In this document: piece after piece, positions 47,125-58,300 of the stretch | How the letters are laid out: each line of letters begins with the position of its first letter | How positions within the stretch are numbered: the stretch's first letter is position 1 | Origin: Eremomyces bilateralis CBS 781.70 | Lineage: Eukaryota > Ascomycota > Dothideomycetes > Eremomycetales > Eremomycetaceae | DNA length: 64,000 bases | Direction of reading: 5' to 3' | Assembly (NCBI RefSeq): GCF_010015585.1 | Contig: NW_022985076.1 | Coordinates: 674,764 to 738,763 of the forward strand | Translations under genes and position numbers: made by a program | The notes under the pieces: generated by a model | The model's input: the letters and a program-made list of their open reading frames with translations, nothing else | Told to the model about the DNA's origin: nothing | Databases searched by the model: none

Positions 47125-47149
47125 TGTGCCGCTCGCTTGTGGAATACGT
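47125..47149 (-). repeat. Right terminal inverted repeat of the pogo element
   Basis: Reverse complement begins ACGTATTCCACAAGCGAGC; followed by TA at 47150-47151. Inward it continues with TGGTTGGGG, matching the CCCCAACCA of the left end. Confidence 0.9.
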
Positions 47150-47151
47150 TA

Positions 47152-48582
47152 GGGATATGTAGGAGGGTAGTTCATATTTCGATATAGTAGCAGCTACCGC
47201 CAGATGCAGACTGAATCACCCATCCAGGGTTAAAGGAAATTGATCGTCCTCCCCCAAACCCTAAAAATGAAAATGGAGGCGGAGTGGACAATAGGATCCT
47301 GAAGCATATTACCCCGCATATGGAAAACTCTCGATCTGTCTTTTAGGTACTTATCCTCCTTTTACTTACCTTAGGTAAGTCGGCAAGTATCTATCCGACT
47401 CTCCGTTACCTAAGGCCGGCACGGCCGGGAAAGGATGTCAAAGTCTAGCCATCAGCGTACTTCTCCCACATCAACTTTCTTCGACCCTGGATGATATTAT
47501 ATCACATCAACCGTCTGAGAGGTGAAGACAGGATTTGGTAGCCCAATTGACAGCCATGGAGAAATAGCTAAGCGGCGTCCGGAGCCCAGGTTTCCATTTT
47601 CCGGTTCCCAGGTTGCATTTGACAACCAATACGGAGTACAGGGTTCCCCGGATATTGACCATTCCGTAATTCGACTCCTGCCCTTTTCCTTTCCACATGA
47701 CTGATCTTTACGATCCCACAACAATCATATCCTCCAAAATCACAAATGTTGATATTGAATTTCTTTCACATGGCAGTCACAGATGCTAATGGATCTTGTG
47801 CATAGCTGTGACCCTCTGAGAGGTGCCCGCCACCTCCCCATACTATGTTCGTGGTCACTGAACTACACTCGCTTGTTGAAGCACAGTGCTAGCCTTTCCT
47901 CTACCATTTGTCCTCAGATACTCAATTATCTCGCATCACAATTGCAACTGGTAATACTACAGGCCCCTATTGATCCATCCTGGAGATACACCTATTCTAT
48001 AACTTGGGAGTCTGTACGAGGGACTGAGTATTCCATATGTGGACAGTCCACTATACAGCAACCTATTGCAAAAGTTCCTGGTAGATGAATTGGGCTACTG
48101 CCTCTATCCAGATCTTCTTTTTCCTTCAGTTAAGCGATTGATTCTTAGCATCCTTCCTATGTACAGGACTAGGACTCACAGATCAACGATGTTGGTCTAT
48201 TTCGGAACGGCATCGCTCCTAACCCGTCTTTTCCCAGTCCATCTATATCATGGTCATGTCTGAGTTGCATAATACGGATGCAGGCGGTGCAAGGCCCCGA
48301 ACTCGTCGGAAGGCCTGACAAGCCTGATCGAACCAGTGGAAGAATATCATTTTGCCTAGTAGAGCAGTCCTTTTCGGTATGTTCCAGCATGACTACGAAT
48401 CCTAGAATGGACCCGAGATTCCGGACACTCAGGTGTGCCTCATATGTATATATCATATCGTGATCCTGTATTAGCTCCGCTTTCGTTGGTACAATTGTCA
48501 TCGCTCCAGTTTGACTGAGTTATACTGCCTTCTCTTGTTCTTACTTTCATTTTTGATCCACTGCCTATTCGAAGAAGCCACA
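47152..48582. other. Intergenic stretch, no gene seen
   Basis: Probably begins with the displaced 3' UTR of the NCS1 permease. It holds a 7-bp arm inverted repeat ACTTACC-TTA-GGTAAGT at 47364-47380 and ACGGAGTAC near 47632. No coding signal. Confidence 0.6.
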
Positions 48583-49512
48583 ATGTCTGAAAAATACCAT
48601 GACGCTCACTCCTCCATATCGGGCCACTCCGATCCGGAGAAAGGGGGCGTTGTTCACTACCAGAGTGTTGACCCTGTGTACAAGCCAATGGCAGAAACTC
48701 GAGAGCTCAAGAAGATCATGAAGGAACCCGCCGTTGCTTTTGGCGGTTTTGCTGCCCTGCTTCTCCAAATTGCGCACCCTAGTGTTGGTCGCGGTGTTGC
48801 CAATCATAGCGACTTTGCCTATCGTGCCCTTGATCGCGCAGACAACACGGGCATTTATATCTACACGATGGTCTTTGGCACAGAGGAAGAGAAAGCGGCC
48901 ATGAGACACTGGGTGAACCAAGCCCATGTCCCTGTCAAAGGAGGCTCTGGAGCCACAGCGTACAGTGCAAAGGATCCTCGTCTGCAGCTATGGGTTGCGG
49001 CCACCATCTACGTCGGAATGATCGGAGGCTACGAAATGGCATATGGGCCCATCTCACCTGCGATAGCGGAGCGCGTGTACCAAGAGTTCTCGATCATGGC
49101 CACATCTCTTCAATGTCCTCCTGAAATGTGGCCGAAAGATCGTGCCGCTTTCAGGAAATACTATAACGACGTGGTCGAAAACGAGCTTGTGGTACTTCCG
49201 GAGGCCAAAAAGGTCCTTTATGACCTCTTCAAGCCAAAAGGACTTCCCATTTTTCTGCGACCTATCTTTCCCATCGCCCTCTACTTCGCCAAATGCATTA
49301 CGATCGAACAGCTCCCACCTCAACTCCGAGATGGCTTTGGATTGAACCGAACCAAAACGTCAAAGTTTTCCAGCAACGCGAGCATCGCCGTCTTCCTCGC
49401 CATAAACCCTATTATCCCATCTTTTATTAGACATGCGCCAAAGAACTATTACATGTGGAAGATGAGGCGCATGATAAAGAAGAAAGGTCTTGTTAAGGCA
49501 GTGCAAGCTTGA
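48583..49512 (+). CDS. MpaB-type ER-bound oxygenase (DUF2236)
   Basis: Single exon, 309 residues, starting MSEKYHDAHSS. Landmarks of the DUF2236/MpaB family are the LLLQIAHPSVGRGVANHSDF block with its conserved histidine, YTMVFGTEEEK, VNQAHVPVKGG with a second histidine, the YSAKDPRLQLWVAATIY segment, and a Pro/Arg-rich C-terminal part. Family members include MpaB of mycophenolic acid synthesis and bacterial latex (rubber) oxygenases, both histidine-rich, haem or metal dependent. The substrate is unknown. No biosynthetic partner is nearby, so membership of a secondary-metabolite cluster is not supported. The frame extends upstream but only with a non-ATG start. Confidence 0.86.
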   Translation: MSEKYHDAHSSISGHSDPEKGGVVHYQSVDPVYKPMAETRELKKIMKEPAVAFGGFAALLLQIAHPSVGRGVANHSDFAYRALDRADNTGIYIYTMVFGTEEEKAAMRHWVNQAHVPVKGGSGATAYSAKDPRLQLWVAATIYVGMIGGYEMAYGPISPAIAERVYQEFSIMATSLQCPPEMWPKDRAAFRKYYNDVVENELVVLPEAKKVLYDLFKPKGLPIFLRPIFPIALYFAKCITIEQLPPQLRDGFGLNRTKTSKFSSNASIAVFLAINPIIPSFIRHAPKNYYMWKMRRMIKKKGLVKAVQA

Positions 49513-49844
49513 AACAGGGATGGACGATTCTAATGTTGATGTTTTCGTTGTCTCGTTAGGATGTTTGAGTACGACTATAACGAATTATCTGATTCTATCA
49601 GCGTAGTGAGGACTGCGGATAGGGTCATCTATCGCACATGATGTCATTGGTATTCGAACAATATATATTGCTATGATAACATGCTAAGCCCGACTGAGGA
49701 TGCACTGGCAATATGCTTTACACATCTCCAAGAATTTCCAGATGGCTAGTGATAAATAACTTCATGGCCCGCAGGATTGATGACCTCCCGTGGCCCAGGC
49801 AAACAACCAGGTGTTATTCCAGAACGCTCCAAGTACGAGCTGCT
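49513..49844. other. Convergent intergenic stretch, no gene seen
   Basis: 332 bp between the stops of the MpaB-like (+) and isomerase (-) genes. Confidence 0.65.
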
Positions 49845-50957
49845 CTACAGCTTCTCAAACGTCGGTTTTCGCTTTTGTAGTCCTGACAGTAGGGCATCTT
49901 TGGTATCCTTGGTTTGGATCATGCCGCCATTCCAAACAGCGGTGTAAATCAGGCCATCTTCAACACGTCGGTCCTTTGAAAAGTTGATAATGTTCTTCGT
50001 TCCCAGAGTGGCCACAGGGCTCTTCTCAGCAATCAGTTTCGCGATCCCAAAGGCTCCCTTGACGGCGGCAGCTTTGTCCGGGAAGATATGGCTGACATAG
50101 CCGACACGAAGTGCTTCTTCGGCGCTCCAGATACGCGCAGTCAAACAGACCTCCTTCACCCAGCTCTGGTTTCCGACGGCTTTGGGGAGCCTGGTCAAAG
50201 TCCCGATGTCAGCTGCGATGCCAATGTCCACCTCTTTGACGCTAAATCGAGTGTCTGCGCTGCACACTCGGATATCGCAAGTCACGGACATGTCGATAGC
50301 AAGACCAAAGCTGTATCCGTGGAGAGCGGTGATGATGGCTGGAGTTCAGTCAGTTAACAGGATATTCGAGGTTCGTAGCGCCAATAAAGGATAGCTGGAG
50401 TTGGCGTACGCTTATCGCATCGTTCTAGCGCAGTGATGCAGTCTTGGAACTCAAGAACATGCTGACGCACTTTGTTCATTTCCTGTGCCTGCATCAGTTC
50501 TGTTGAATCTCTAGATGGGGTAATATCCTTACTCTTGCAACATCCGCAACTTTGCCCTTGCCCCCAATGGTCCCCTGTGAGGCGGCTTGAACATCTAGAC
50601 CCGCAGTATACGCTCGATCACCAGCGCCTGTCGAGCGTCAGATATCACAAGCAACGCGACAACCGAATCTTATCTGACCTGTGAGTACAATGGCCCGAAC
50701 GTCGGAGTCTCGCGACAGCTTCTTAATGATTTGCTCGAGATTCAGCCACATTCTAAAGAGTTGCATCCGTCAGCCCTACGTACTTCGAGGGTAGCTCTCC
50801 AAGCTCTTTCACACATTCATGATTTGTAAGGCTAATGGAATAAACCTTACATTTCGATGAAGGCATTCATCTTCTCCGGGCGGTTGATTTCAACATGTGC
50901 CACATATTGCTCCGGAAATGTGACGTTGAAGTACTCGTAGTTATAAGTAGCCGGCAT
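49845..50957 (-). CDS. Delta(3,5)-delta(2,4)-dienoyl-CoA isomerase-like enoyl-CoA hydratase family protein
   Basis: Five exons, 50957-50851, 50752-50679, 50627-50533, 50482-50410 and 50338-49845, give 280 residues. Crotonase-fold landmarks are VEINRPEKMNAFIE, the oxyanion GAGDRAYTAGLDVQ and LHGYSFGLAIDMSVTCDIRVCS. The three acidic residues of dienoyl-CoA isomerases are all present, in TCDIR, VKEVDIG and AADIGTLTRLPK. The enzyme moves double bonds during beta-oxidation of unsaturated fatty acids in peroxisome or mitochondrion. The last three residues, EKL, are near but not equal to a standard PTS1 signal. Four short introns (one with a GTTAACTGACTG branch) all keep frame. Confidence 0.9.
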
Positions 50958-51543
50958 CTTGTAGTTGATTGAGGGGATCGTCCGATTTGGGTGAATGCGA
51001 ATGTTATGGAGGGATTTGAGAACCAAATATTCCAACGACAATGTGTATGATATGCCGTAACGGTTGATGAAAGTAATATGAATCCATCTTGTAGTCGTCT
51101 TACGTTTAGAAAAGAAACAGCAGTCGGCTATCACAGGACCCCGTGTATCAACACCTCGGTCTTGGCAGTAAACAAATGGGCAGTTGCTATTGGCCAGATA
51201 TAGTTCCTAGGATGAACTGGTCCGGTCTTGGTCCACACGATCTCGACTCTCGCGCTAGAATTTGGATGCATAGAAATTCGAATCATCAATTTGGCAGTTC
51301 AATTTGGCAGTTCACAGGGACACAGTGGAAATCAGAATGGATCCTTTTGATGCTTATGCTGGATGTGAAATTTATCAACACCTCATGGAAGAATGCTCCA
51401 TGACCTTCCGAGGCAGAAACGCCAGTCCGATACTATTGAGCAGGAGGATTTTCCTCAATAGCCGCTTTCCCATCTAGACGGCCACATGTCAACCTCCCAC
51501 CTCCTTTTGACACCCCCATCCCTCATCACGCTCGTCCAGCGGC
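50958..51543. other. Intergenic stretch, no gene seen
   Basis: Between the isomerase start and the CpcB stop (both minus strand). It carries two near-identical tracts AATTTGGCAGTTC at about 51290-51313. Confidence 0.6.
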
Positions 51544-52778
51544 TTAACCTCTGCTCATGACGCCCCAGCAGCGGATGATGTTGTCGGTGTAGCCACTGAA
51601 GAGGGTCTGACCATCCGCACTCCAAGCCAAGCTGATGCACTCCGGCTCTCTGCTCTTCTTGCCGACCTCAACGAAGTCTGGCTTGAGTTCGTCCACACGA
51701 GTCTTCTTCTCGAGATCGAAGATGACGATGCTGCTGGACGTGGCAGCACAGAGCCAGTAGCGGTTGGGGGAGAAGACAAGGGCGTGAATCTCATCGCCGG
51801 CAGCGAGAGAGTAGAGATGCTTGGACTCGTTCAAGTCCCACAGCATGGTCGTACCGTCCTTGCCTCCGGACGCGCAGAGAGAACCATCGGGAGAAATGGT
51901 GACGGTGTTGATGTATCCGGTATGGCCGATGTGATCGGTCTGGATCTTGCACGTGGCCAATTCCCACACCTGTGATGATCTTGTTAGCCATGGACTTGGA
52001 GGGAAAGTCGTAGTCATTGAAGTGCATCGTGTTGTCCCATCAGTTGCAGGTGTGTATTGTTCTCATGGCCAAAAGGCTCTGAAGTAGCAAATATTTTGAA
52101 TTGCATAGCATCATATGATCGCGTGGAGATTGGGGTGTATCTTACCTTCACTAGCTTGTCCCACCCGCTGCTCACGATGACCGGGTTTTGCGGGTTGGGG
52201 GAGAATCGAACGCATGAAACCCATTCGGTGTGTCCCTTATCCGTGATGGTGTACTTGCAGTCGCCCAGAGTGTTCCACAGCTTGATGGACCGGTCGCGAG
52301 ATCCAGAGACGATTTGTCGGTTGTCGGCGGAGAAAGAGACGGAGAGAACATCGTTGGTGTGACCGACGAATCGGCGAGTGGTGTTTCCGGTTGAGAGTTC
52401 CCACAGTCTCAAAGTCTTATCCCACGAGGACGACAAAGCGTATGCGCCATCGGAGGAGATGACCTATACGCAGTCTGTTAGTCTTGGCTCGAAGAGTTGC
52501 GGTCAAGCGGCAGTCCACATACACAGTCGGAGACAATGTGCGAATGTCCGTGAAGGCTTCGCTTCGGGTACCCGTATGAGGACTCATCACGAGTAAGGTT
52601 CCAAACGATCAAGGTCTTGTCGCGCGATGCGGAGAGGAGCATGTTGGGGCTGCCAATTGTGAGCATCCATGATTTTCAGATGGTATTTCGAGACATACTT
52701 CTCCAGGGACGTGGCCAGAGAAGTAACCCAGCCACTGTGTCCCACAAGGGATCCCCTCAAGACTAATTGCTCCGTCAT
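51544..52778 (-). CDS. cpcB: CpcB/RACK1 (Asc1) ribosome-bound WD40 scaffold
   Basis: Four exons, 52778-52699, 52649-52523, 52463-52146 and 51969-51544, give 316 residues, the usual length of Aspergillus CpcB. Seven WD repeats can be followed, for example [91 protein letters not shown], and [10 protein letters not shown] at the end. The protein sits at the head of the 40S subunit and links translation, amino-acid starvation response and signalling. Intron 3 (52145-51970, 176 nt) is long and carries a probable U24 snoRNA. A TCACGTG site lies 147 bp upstream of the start. Confidence 0.96.
52035..52120 (-). ncRNA. snR24: Probable intronic C/D box snoRNA U24 (snR24 homologue)
   Basis: Inside CpcB intron 3. 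Read on the minus strand: a C-box-like ATGATGC (52114-52108), a guide-like ATTTGCTACTTCAG (52092-52079) that matches my memory of the yeast snR24 guide, a C'-like ATGAGA (about 52065), and a D box CTGA (52043-52040). Yeast snR24 lies in the intron of ASC1, the orthologue of this host gene. The last C-box base is not standard, the terminal stem is weak and the second guide looks diverged. Confidence 0.45.
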
Positions 52779-53569
52779 GATGAAGCTTGACTCGTCGGAG
52801 ACTCGTTGATTCGGGTGTTTGTAGAGGATGTAACGAGCAAAGAAATGTTGAGTCGGATTTCACTTTGGTTGGGTGCGATGCGATGTGGTGGAGAGGTAAG
52901 CGAAGCCCGAGGTTTCGCCGTGGATCACGTGCTTCTGTATCATCCGACCTTCAAATCAGCCACGTCCACGGGACGTCAAATCAACTACTTCAAATCAACC
53001 GCTCGGATTCTCATAGGACACTTGCTGCTCATTAATGCTCCAACTTCATGCTAGAACGGACAGGCGTCGTTACATTATTATTCACTGTCAATTTGAGTTC
53101 CTATTCTAAGCCTGGGATATCCATATAACATTTCTCACATGTTTTCAACTGCCCTGATGCTTCAACCTCCGCCTTTCCAGTCTAATGATGCAGAGAGAGC
53201 ATGCACAATGTCCCCTGCGTCTTCACCAATGCCTTGAATCGGCATTTTCCGCGAATGGAAACTCGTTCCTCGCTATCACAGATTGCGCGATGGCACCCTG
53301 ATCCAATACCTGGATTTATGGTCCAAACGTATTGCCTTTGAAGAAAAGTTAGCAATGATCGCGAAAGCCTATCTCAGTACATACGACTGCGTATCCGGTT
53401 GCCCGCGTATTTATAGCGGCATGGTGAATACACCGCTTAGGTGTCGTCAGCACAATGGCTGCGCAGCTTCAGGTAATCCTTGGAGACGCTGGCGTGTCCA
53501 ACCCGCCTACACTCCGAGTGTCCGGCGTAGAAGAATGTGTGGAATGATTCAAGCCATGGCCCTATGGCT
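52779..53569. other. CpcB promoter region, no gene seen
   Basis: 791 bp between the CpcB start and the PTC7-like stop. TCACGTG lies at 52925-52931. Frames here (52787-53633) have no family signal. Confidence 0.6.
52925..52931 (+). promoter_or_regulatory. TCACGTG E-box-like site upstream of CpcB
   Basis: 147 bp upstream of the CpcB start codon; shares the core with five other promoter regions in the window. Confidence 0.4.
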
Positions 53570-54863
53570 TCACACTTTCCGTCGCTTGCATTGTGCAACG
53601 ACAACACTGATATCATCCAGTTTCCCTAGTTAAATTAGCAACCAGTTCGAATAACCCTTCGACCCAAGCACTCACCTCCTTCAATGGACAGACCTTCATC
53701 AACAGCCTTTTCCATGTAGGGGCTCTCTGCAAACGGGTCTTCGGCAATGGTTCGTGCTCGCTTGACTAGCTCCTGCGCTACAAAGCTCATGCCGTCCGAA
53801 TACGATCGCTCTGCTGGTTCCACGCCCTTCTCATCGTGCGACTCGCCTTCCTGCCATCTCTTCATGCTTCCCAGCACATTGTCCACAACTTCATGTTCCC
53901 ATAGATTGTCGATCACTCCATCGGTCATGGCCAGAACGACGTCGTCTTCCTCTACCTTTACCTTATCCATTACTGCGTTGTCGTGAGGGGTATCTGGACT
54001 ATTCGTGCCAAGCTGTCTTGGACAGTCAAACCAATGCCATTGCTCTCGGGTTTTGTAGATGATTTCGCGACTCCGAGGTCGTATCACCATAACCTGCGAG
54101 TCCCCTAGCTGAGTCACATAGAGTATGGGATGTGGAGGAGTTTCGCGATCGGAGGTAATCAAAGCACTCGACGCAGTCGTCGTACCAAACCACTCATTAG
54201 GCTGGGATGTGGCTTGTTTCGTTTGTTCGAAAGCTCGCTGCAAGTAGGCGATAGGATCAGGATCGTGCGTGCCACCATATCGGTCGCGTTCTGCTTCGAG
54301 GGCCCAGAAGTGTAGGATTAAGCGTGACCACAGCCTGAATGGTGCCGTCTAGTCAGCACATTTCGCGAGCGAGAAGAGGAAATCTCATACGCGGCATGCC
54401 CTTTTTCCCTCGTTGCCCAAGCACCGACCCCATCATTTGCCCCGATAAAGTGTTCACTCACAAGAACGGCATCATCGCCATTTGTGGTCCCGCGAATCAT
54501 CTGTCCTTGGTAGAAACTCCTCCTGTCCCTGCTACGATGATGCGTACTGAGAGGATCTGAGAAGCTACCCGACGGATATGAAAGGAAGGGAGGGGGAAAG
54601 GGTCTCGAGGGTCGCTTGGCGAAGAGCGCATATCCCGCTTCGAAGTAGAAAGGTGGGAGAGACTGTGTCGCATTCTCTGATGCGGTCGTTCCAGGCGGGG
54701 AAGATGTATCTACATGCGGCTCCGATGATGCGTTTCTGTAGTACACAGAAGGGAGATATCGCGGTGGTCGGACTCCGCCATAGGGATGGACTGGAAGAGT
54801 GGACAGGGACTTGGTCAGACGCTGAAGCTGTCCATAAAGTGACGTCGGTCGAGCAGTTGGCAT
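53570..54863 (-). CDS. PTC7-like PP2C protein phosphatase, probably mitochondrial
   Basis: Three exons, 54863-54391, 54334-53676 and 53625-53570, give 395 residues. The N-terminus (MPTARPTSLYGQLQRLTKSL) is basic and Ser/Thr-rich like a presequence. PP2C motifs are NGDDAVLVSEHFIGANDGVGAWA, TQLGDSQVMVIR, LAMTDGVIDNLW, and GGKLDDISVVVAQC. The last, with a metal-binding Asp, lies on the separate 56-nt terminal exon, joined over a GTGAGT donor and an AACTAG acceptor. Without that splice the frame ends GRRVIRTGC and lacks the motif. Yeast Ptc7 regulates coenzyme Q synthesis and makes two forms by splicing; whether that applies here is not shown. ANDGVGAW replaces the usual ADGVGGW. Confidence 0.9.
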
Positions 54864-55324
54864 CCCAGCGATAAGGGAGAGGGTTTAGCGATGGTGCCAG
54901 GGCTTGACAATGTCAAAGGGCGTGTGAGCCCAAATAATACACCAGCATCGAGCGGTGAACTCGGGATTCGACCTGAAGCTTGATCGGAAAAGCGTTGAGA
55001 TGCATGTTTGGGAACTGATTCCGTGGTGACCGATGTCGATCATGCAGGGATATGATGATGGCCAATCATCATGACCAATGAACAGTCATTGTGACATGTG
55101 AAGGTATGTTGAGGACTACTCCATATCGGTGGAGGACTGGGAGTAATAATAACTCCATTTGGAAGCTTCGGTTCCGATTTGGTAATTGCATTGAGTTATT
55201 GGTCCCCTCTAAAGGTCCCTCTCGCTCTAGATGGGGTTCTATTGATAGATGGGAAGCATGTCACGAATTGTATTGGACTTCATCCCTGAATGATCGCATT
55301 AAGCAATGGTATACGCCATGGTAT
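54864..55324. other. Intergenic stretch, no gene seen
   Basis: Upstream of the PTC7-like gene and downstream of the FN3 coiled-coil gene. No coding signal. Confidence 0.6.
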
Positions 55325-58300
55325 CTAGTATTCATCTGTACGGAGGCCAAATTCTTCATCGTCTCCGACTTCACTCTGGCTGGCAATGCTCTCCGACACA
55401 CTTGGGGCCTTGTCGTTTTTCTTTCCAATCCGCTTAAGTGAGCTCCAACTTAGCCCACTCGCTCTTCCACCCCCAACCGTCCCAGAAAGGTTGGGACTGG
55501 TCGAGAGATCTGGAACAGTAGCTCGAGAGATTTTCGCATCCTCATCCGTTTCATCTGGTGTTCCGATCTCGGACGACTTTTTCTCTCTCGAGAACAGGCC
55601 ACTCTTATCTTTACCAAATGCAGGGAAGAATTTTCCCGAGCTGCTCTTTCGGGAGAGCTTTTGCATCAACGACTCCTTTCCGGAGGTGGATGCCGAAGGT
55701 GTGAGGGGGGCACCATCCAAGTAGGACCCGGAAGTGGTCCGCTCTAAGGATTCGCGTGGTTGTGACGATTCCGCAACGGATTCGGCCGCGGTTGATATCG
55801 AATGGGCATCGCGGGATTTGCGAGACTCGGGGGGTGACTCCATTGGGTCATGGAACCCAGTCGAGTGCATCTCATGGATGGATCGGGGCATTACGATGCT
55901 GGGAGTACTCTGCAATAGTTTATCGGGGGTTTTGTCCTTGTCCTTGTCCTTGGATTTGGACTTGCTCTTCTCCGAGCTCTTCTCGGGCTTCTCGCCTTTC
56001 CGGTCTCGGGTGAACAGACTCTTGAAGTCTTTCGCCGTCGGGTTGAGTTTCATGTCCGATTTGCTTTCAGAGTCATATTCAGCGCCTGTAGTACTTCGGG
56101 GAAGGTCATCAATGGGGTGGGGTTGGGATGATGGCCGGGTTCCGATGGGACCTAAGAATGATTGTGTGGGTGATCGCGTCATTACCTGAGCTCCAAGACC
56201 TCCTTCGGCCTCATCTTCCTGCAAAAGCGATCCTGGGGGATATTGGGCTGAAGGCCGTCGAGATGGATGTTGCGACCAAGGCGCGGAAGGTAATCCGTTG
56301 CCCCAGTCCATTACGAGCGGAGAAGGTCGTTGTCCGGTGTTGAACACATCCTGAGATCCAACCGTCGGCGTAGGCCAGCCGAAGCGGGATCGACTATCGA
56401 GGGACGGGCGTGGTAAATGCTTGCCTTCCGATGAGATGGTGGAACGAGGTGATGGAGGCTTTCCATCGTCTCCAGCCAAAGGGCTCGACATCCAAGGTTC
56501 AGCCTTGGATCGGAAAACGCCAAAAGTACGGTGTCGGGAAGCAGGCTCTTTACCCGATTCCGGTGAGCCTGGGTGAAAGTCGGGTCCGGACGCATCGGAG
56601 GAGGATGGGCCATGTCTTGAGGTCGAACTCCGGAACGGCTGCTGAAGGGAGCCCATCCAACTTGAGGACAATGAGCCACGTCGACGTTGCGCTCCAATGG
56701 GTTCTGGATTTGTGAGATCTTCTCGTGGCATGGACTGGGTTTGTGAGCCCTTCAACGAACCTAAGGCTGGCCCATCTTCGGATTGATCGCTCGTTTTGGC
56801 TCTCGACCGGCTGAAAAGACCCATGAATCTGCTACTACTGGCCGTGCTAGGAAAGTGTCCACTTGCTGCTCGACGGGAACTCGCCGCAGAACGGGTCGAT
56901 CTACGGTCTGCGTCGAGATTATCCACGGCACCTCCGTACTGTTGCAGGTGGCCCGTGGAATCCTTTGGGCTGGCGAAGACACTGGGAGATCGACTTTTCA
57001 TGGACCCAGGAGAACTTGGTACGGTCATCATACGATCGTCCACATCAAGGGTTTCCGGGGCCCCGAGACCTGGCAGTGCGCCTAGACCGGGGATCGCTGG
57101 ATAGTTGCTTCCGCTTCCTGGACGACTTTGGTCTATATCATCCCCAAGGAGACCCGATGGAAGCAGAGCCCCTGCAGCCGGGCTCATGGGAGCCCCTGAG
57201 GTGATTTGGTCAATATCGGATGGTGGCAGATGCTCGAGATGCATCGCAACGGAGGGAAGCGATGGACCGGTGATCGGATTGAAGAATGGCGGCGATGCGA
57301 ATGTAGGAGAGACGCTCGAGATGCTATTGTTGAAGGAATTGTTCCCAAGCGCGAATGGTGCATCGTGATACAAACCATGGCTGCTCGCCCTTCTTGCTCG
57401 AGTGCTGTTCCGCCGTGCGATCAACGTGTCCGGGGCCGTAGACGGAATAAATGGCTGCGCGAAGTTTTGAGAGGAGTTGGTCAGCCATTCATATTGCTGT
57501 TGCGCCTTGACTCGGTGTTCCTCTGCCGCCCGACTCTTCATCCATGCCGACATGTATAAAGTTTGCAGGCTCTTGACTCGATCAAACCATTGCTGATCCT
57601 CCGCTGGATTCGGATCGACCAAAGCCGGTTCTTCCGGCGTCCCGCTGGTCGCATTTTCGGTTCTTTCTTCGTCCAGCGTCTTGATCTGTATCCCGAGTTC
57701 GTGAATCCGTTCTTCCAGTTCTTTGGTCGAGGCCTGCTCCTCGGCTTGTCGATCGCGAGATTCTCGAAGGTCGATTTCAACGTTGTTCCGCAGGGCAACA
57801 ATGTCGCATTTGTCTTTTTCGATGGCATTCAAGATCCGGGTAATTTCCTCTTGCCATCGTTCCGTATCCTCTACTATTTTGGTCCTTTGGCTTTGCTTCT
57901 GCTGCAATAATTTCTCCTGGTTCGTCTTCCTCTGTTGGGCTTGAGTGTTTGCATACGACAGGTCCTTGAGTTCTTTCTTGAGGGATTTTGAGCTATCATC
58001 TCTTTCTTTGAGCTCCATTCTCAACTGGTCTCGTTCTTCGGACAAATTTTGAATCGTGGTCAAAGACTCCTTCTCCTCTTCGGCAATGCGAAAATCCTCA
58101 TCCTCCAGTTGCTTTCGGAGTCCCTCGAGTTTTTCCGTCAACGTCTTGATGGTCTCCTCTCCGTCATCGTAGGAAATCTCTTGGTCTTGGTTGAATTCCG
58201 GGGCAGCAGGTGACGACCTCCGACCTGCACGTCTGATATGAGAAATGCTGCTACTATGCTCCCTTGTCATCGGTGGAGGAGTGGATGCAACCGGAGCATC

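Larger units (their letters stand above)
45323..47149 (+). mobile_element. Decayed Fot1/pogo-type (Tc1-mariner superfamily) DNA transposon
   Basis: A 1827-bp element flanked by TA at 45321-45322 and 47150-47151. The terminal inverted repeats are 25 bp at each outer end and begin ACGTATTCCACAAGCGAG; they differ at one position. The left end has an extra 17-bp duplication (45332-45347 repeated at 45349-45364), after which both ends share CCCCAACCA. Inside lies a broken transposase gene on the plus strand with a psq-like helix-turn-helix, a CENPB-type domain and a DDE domain. It sits exactly at the stop codon of the NCS1 permease gene. With several breaks it cannot encode its own transposase, but the ends look good enough to be moved in trans. 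Confidence 0.9.

Noticed and set aside
48583-51000. A possible secondary-metabolite cluster around the MpaB-type oxygenase and crotonase-fold gene
   Set aside because: No synthase, regulator or tailoring enzymes nearby; the crotonase gene looks like ordinary beta-oxidation.
53755-53986. A 79-codon plus frame rich in Ser and Thr
   Set aside because: Antisense shadow of the PTC7-like gene.
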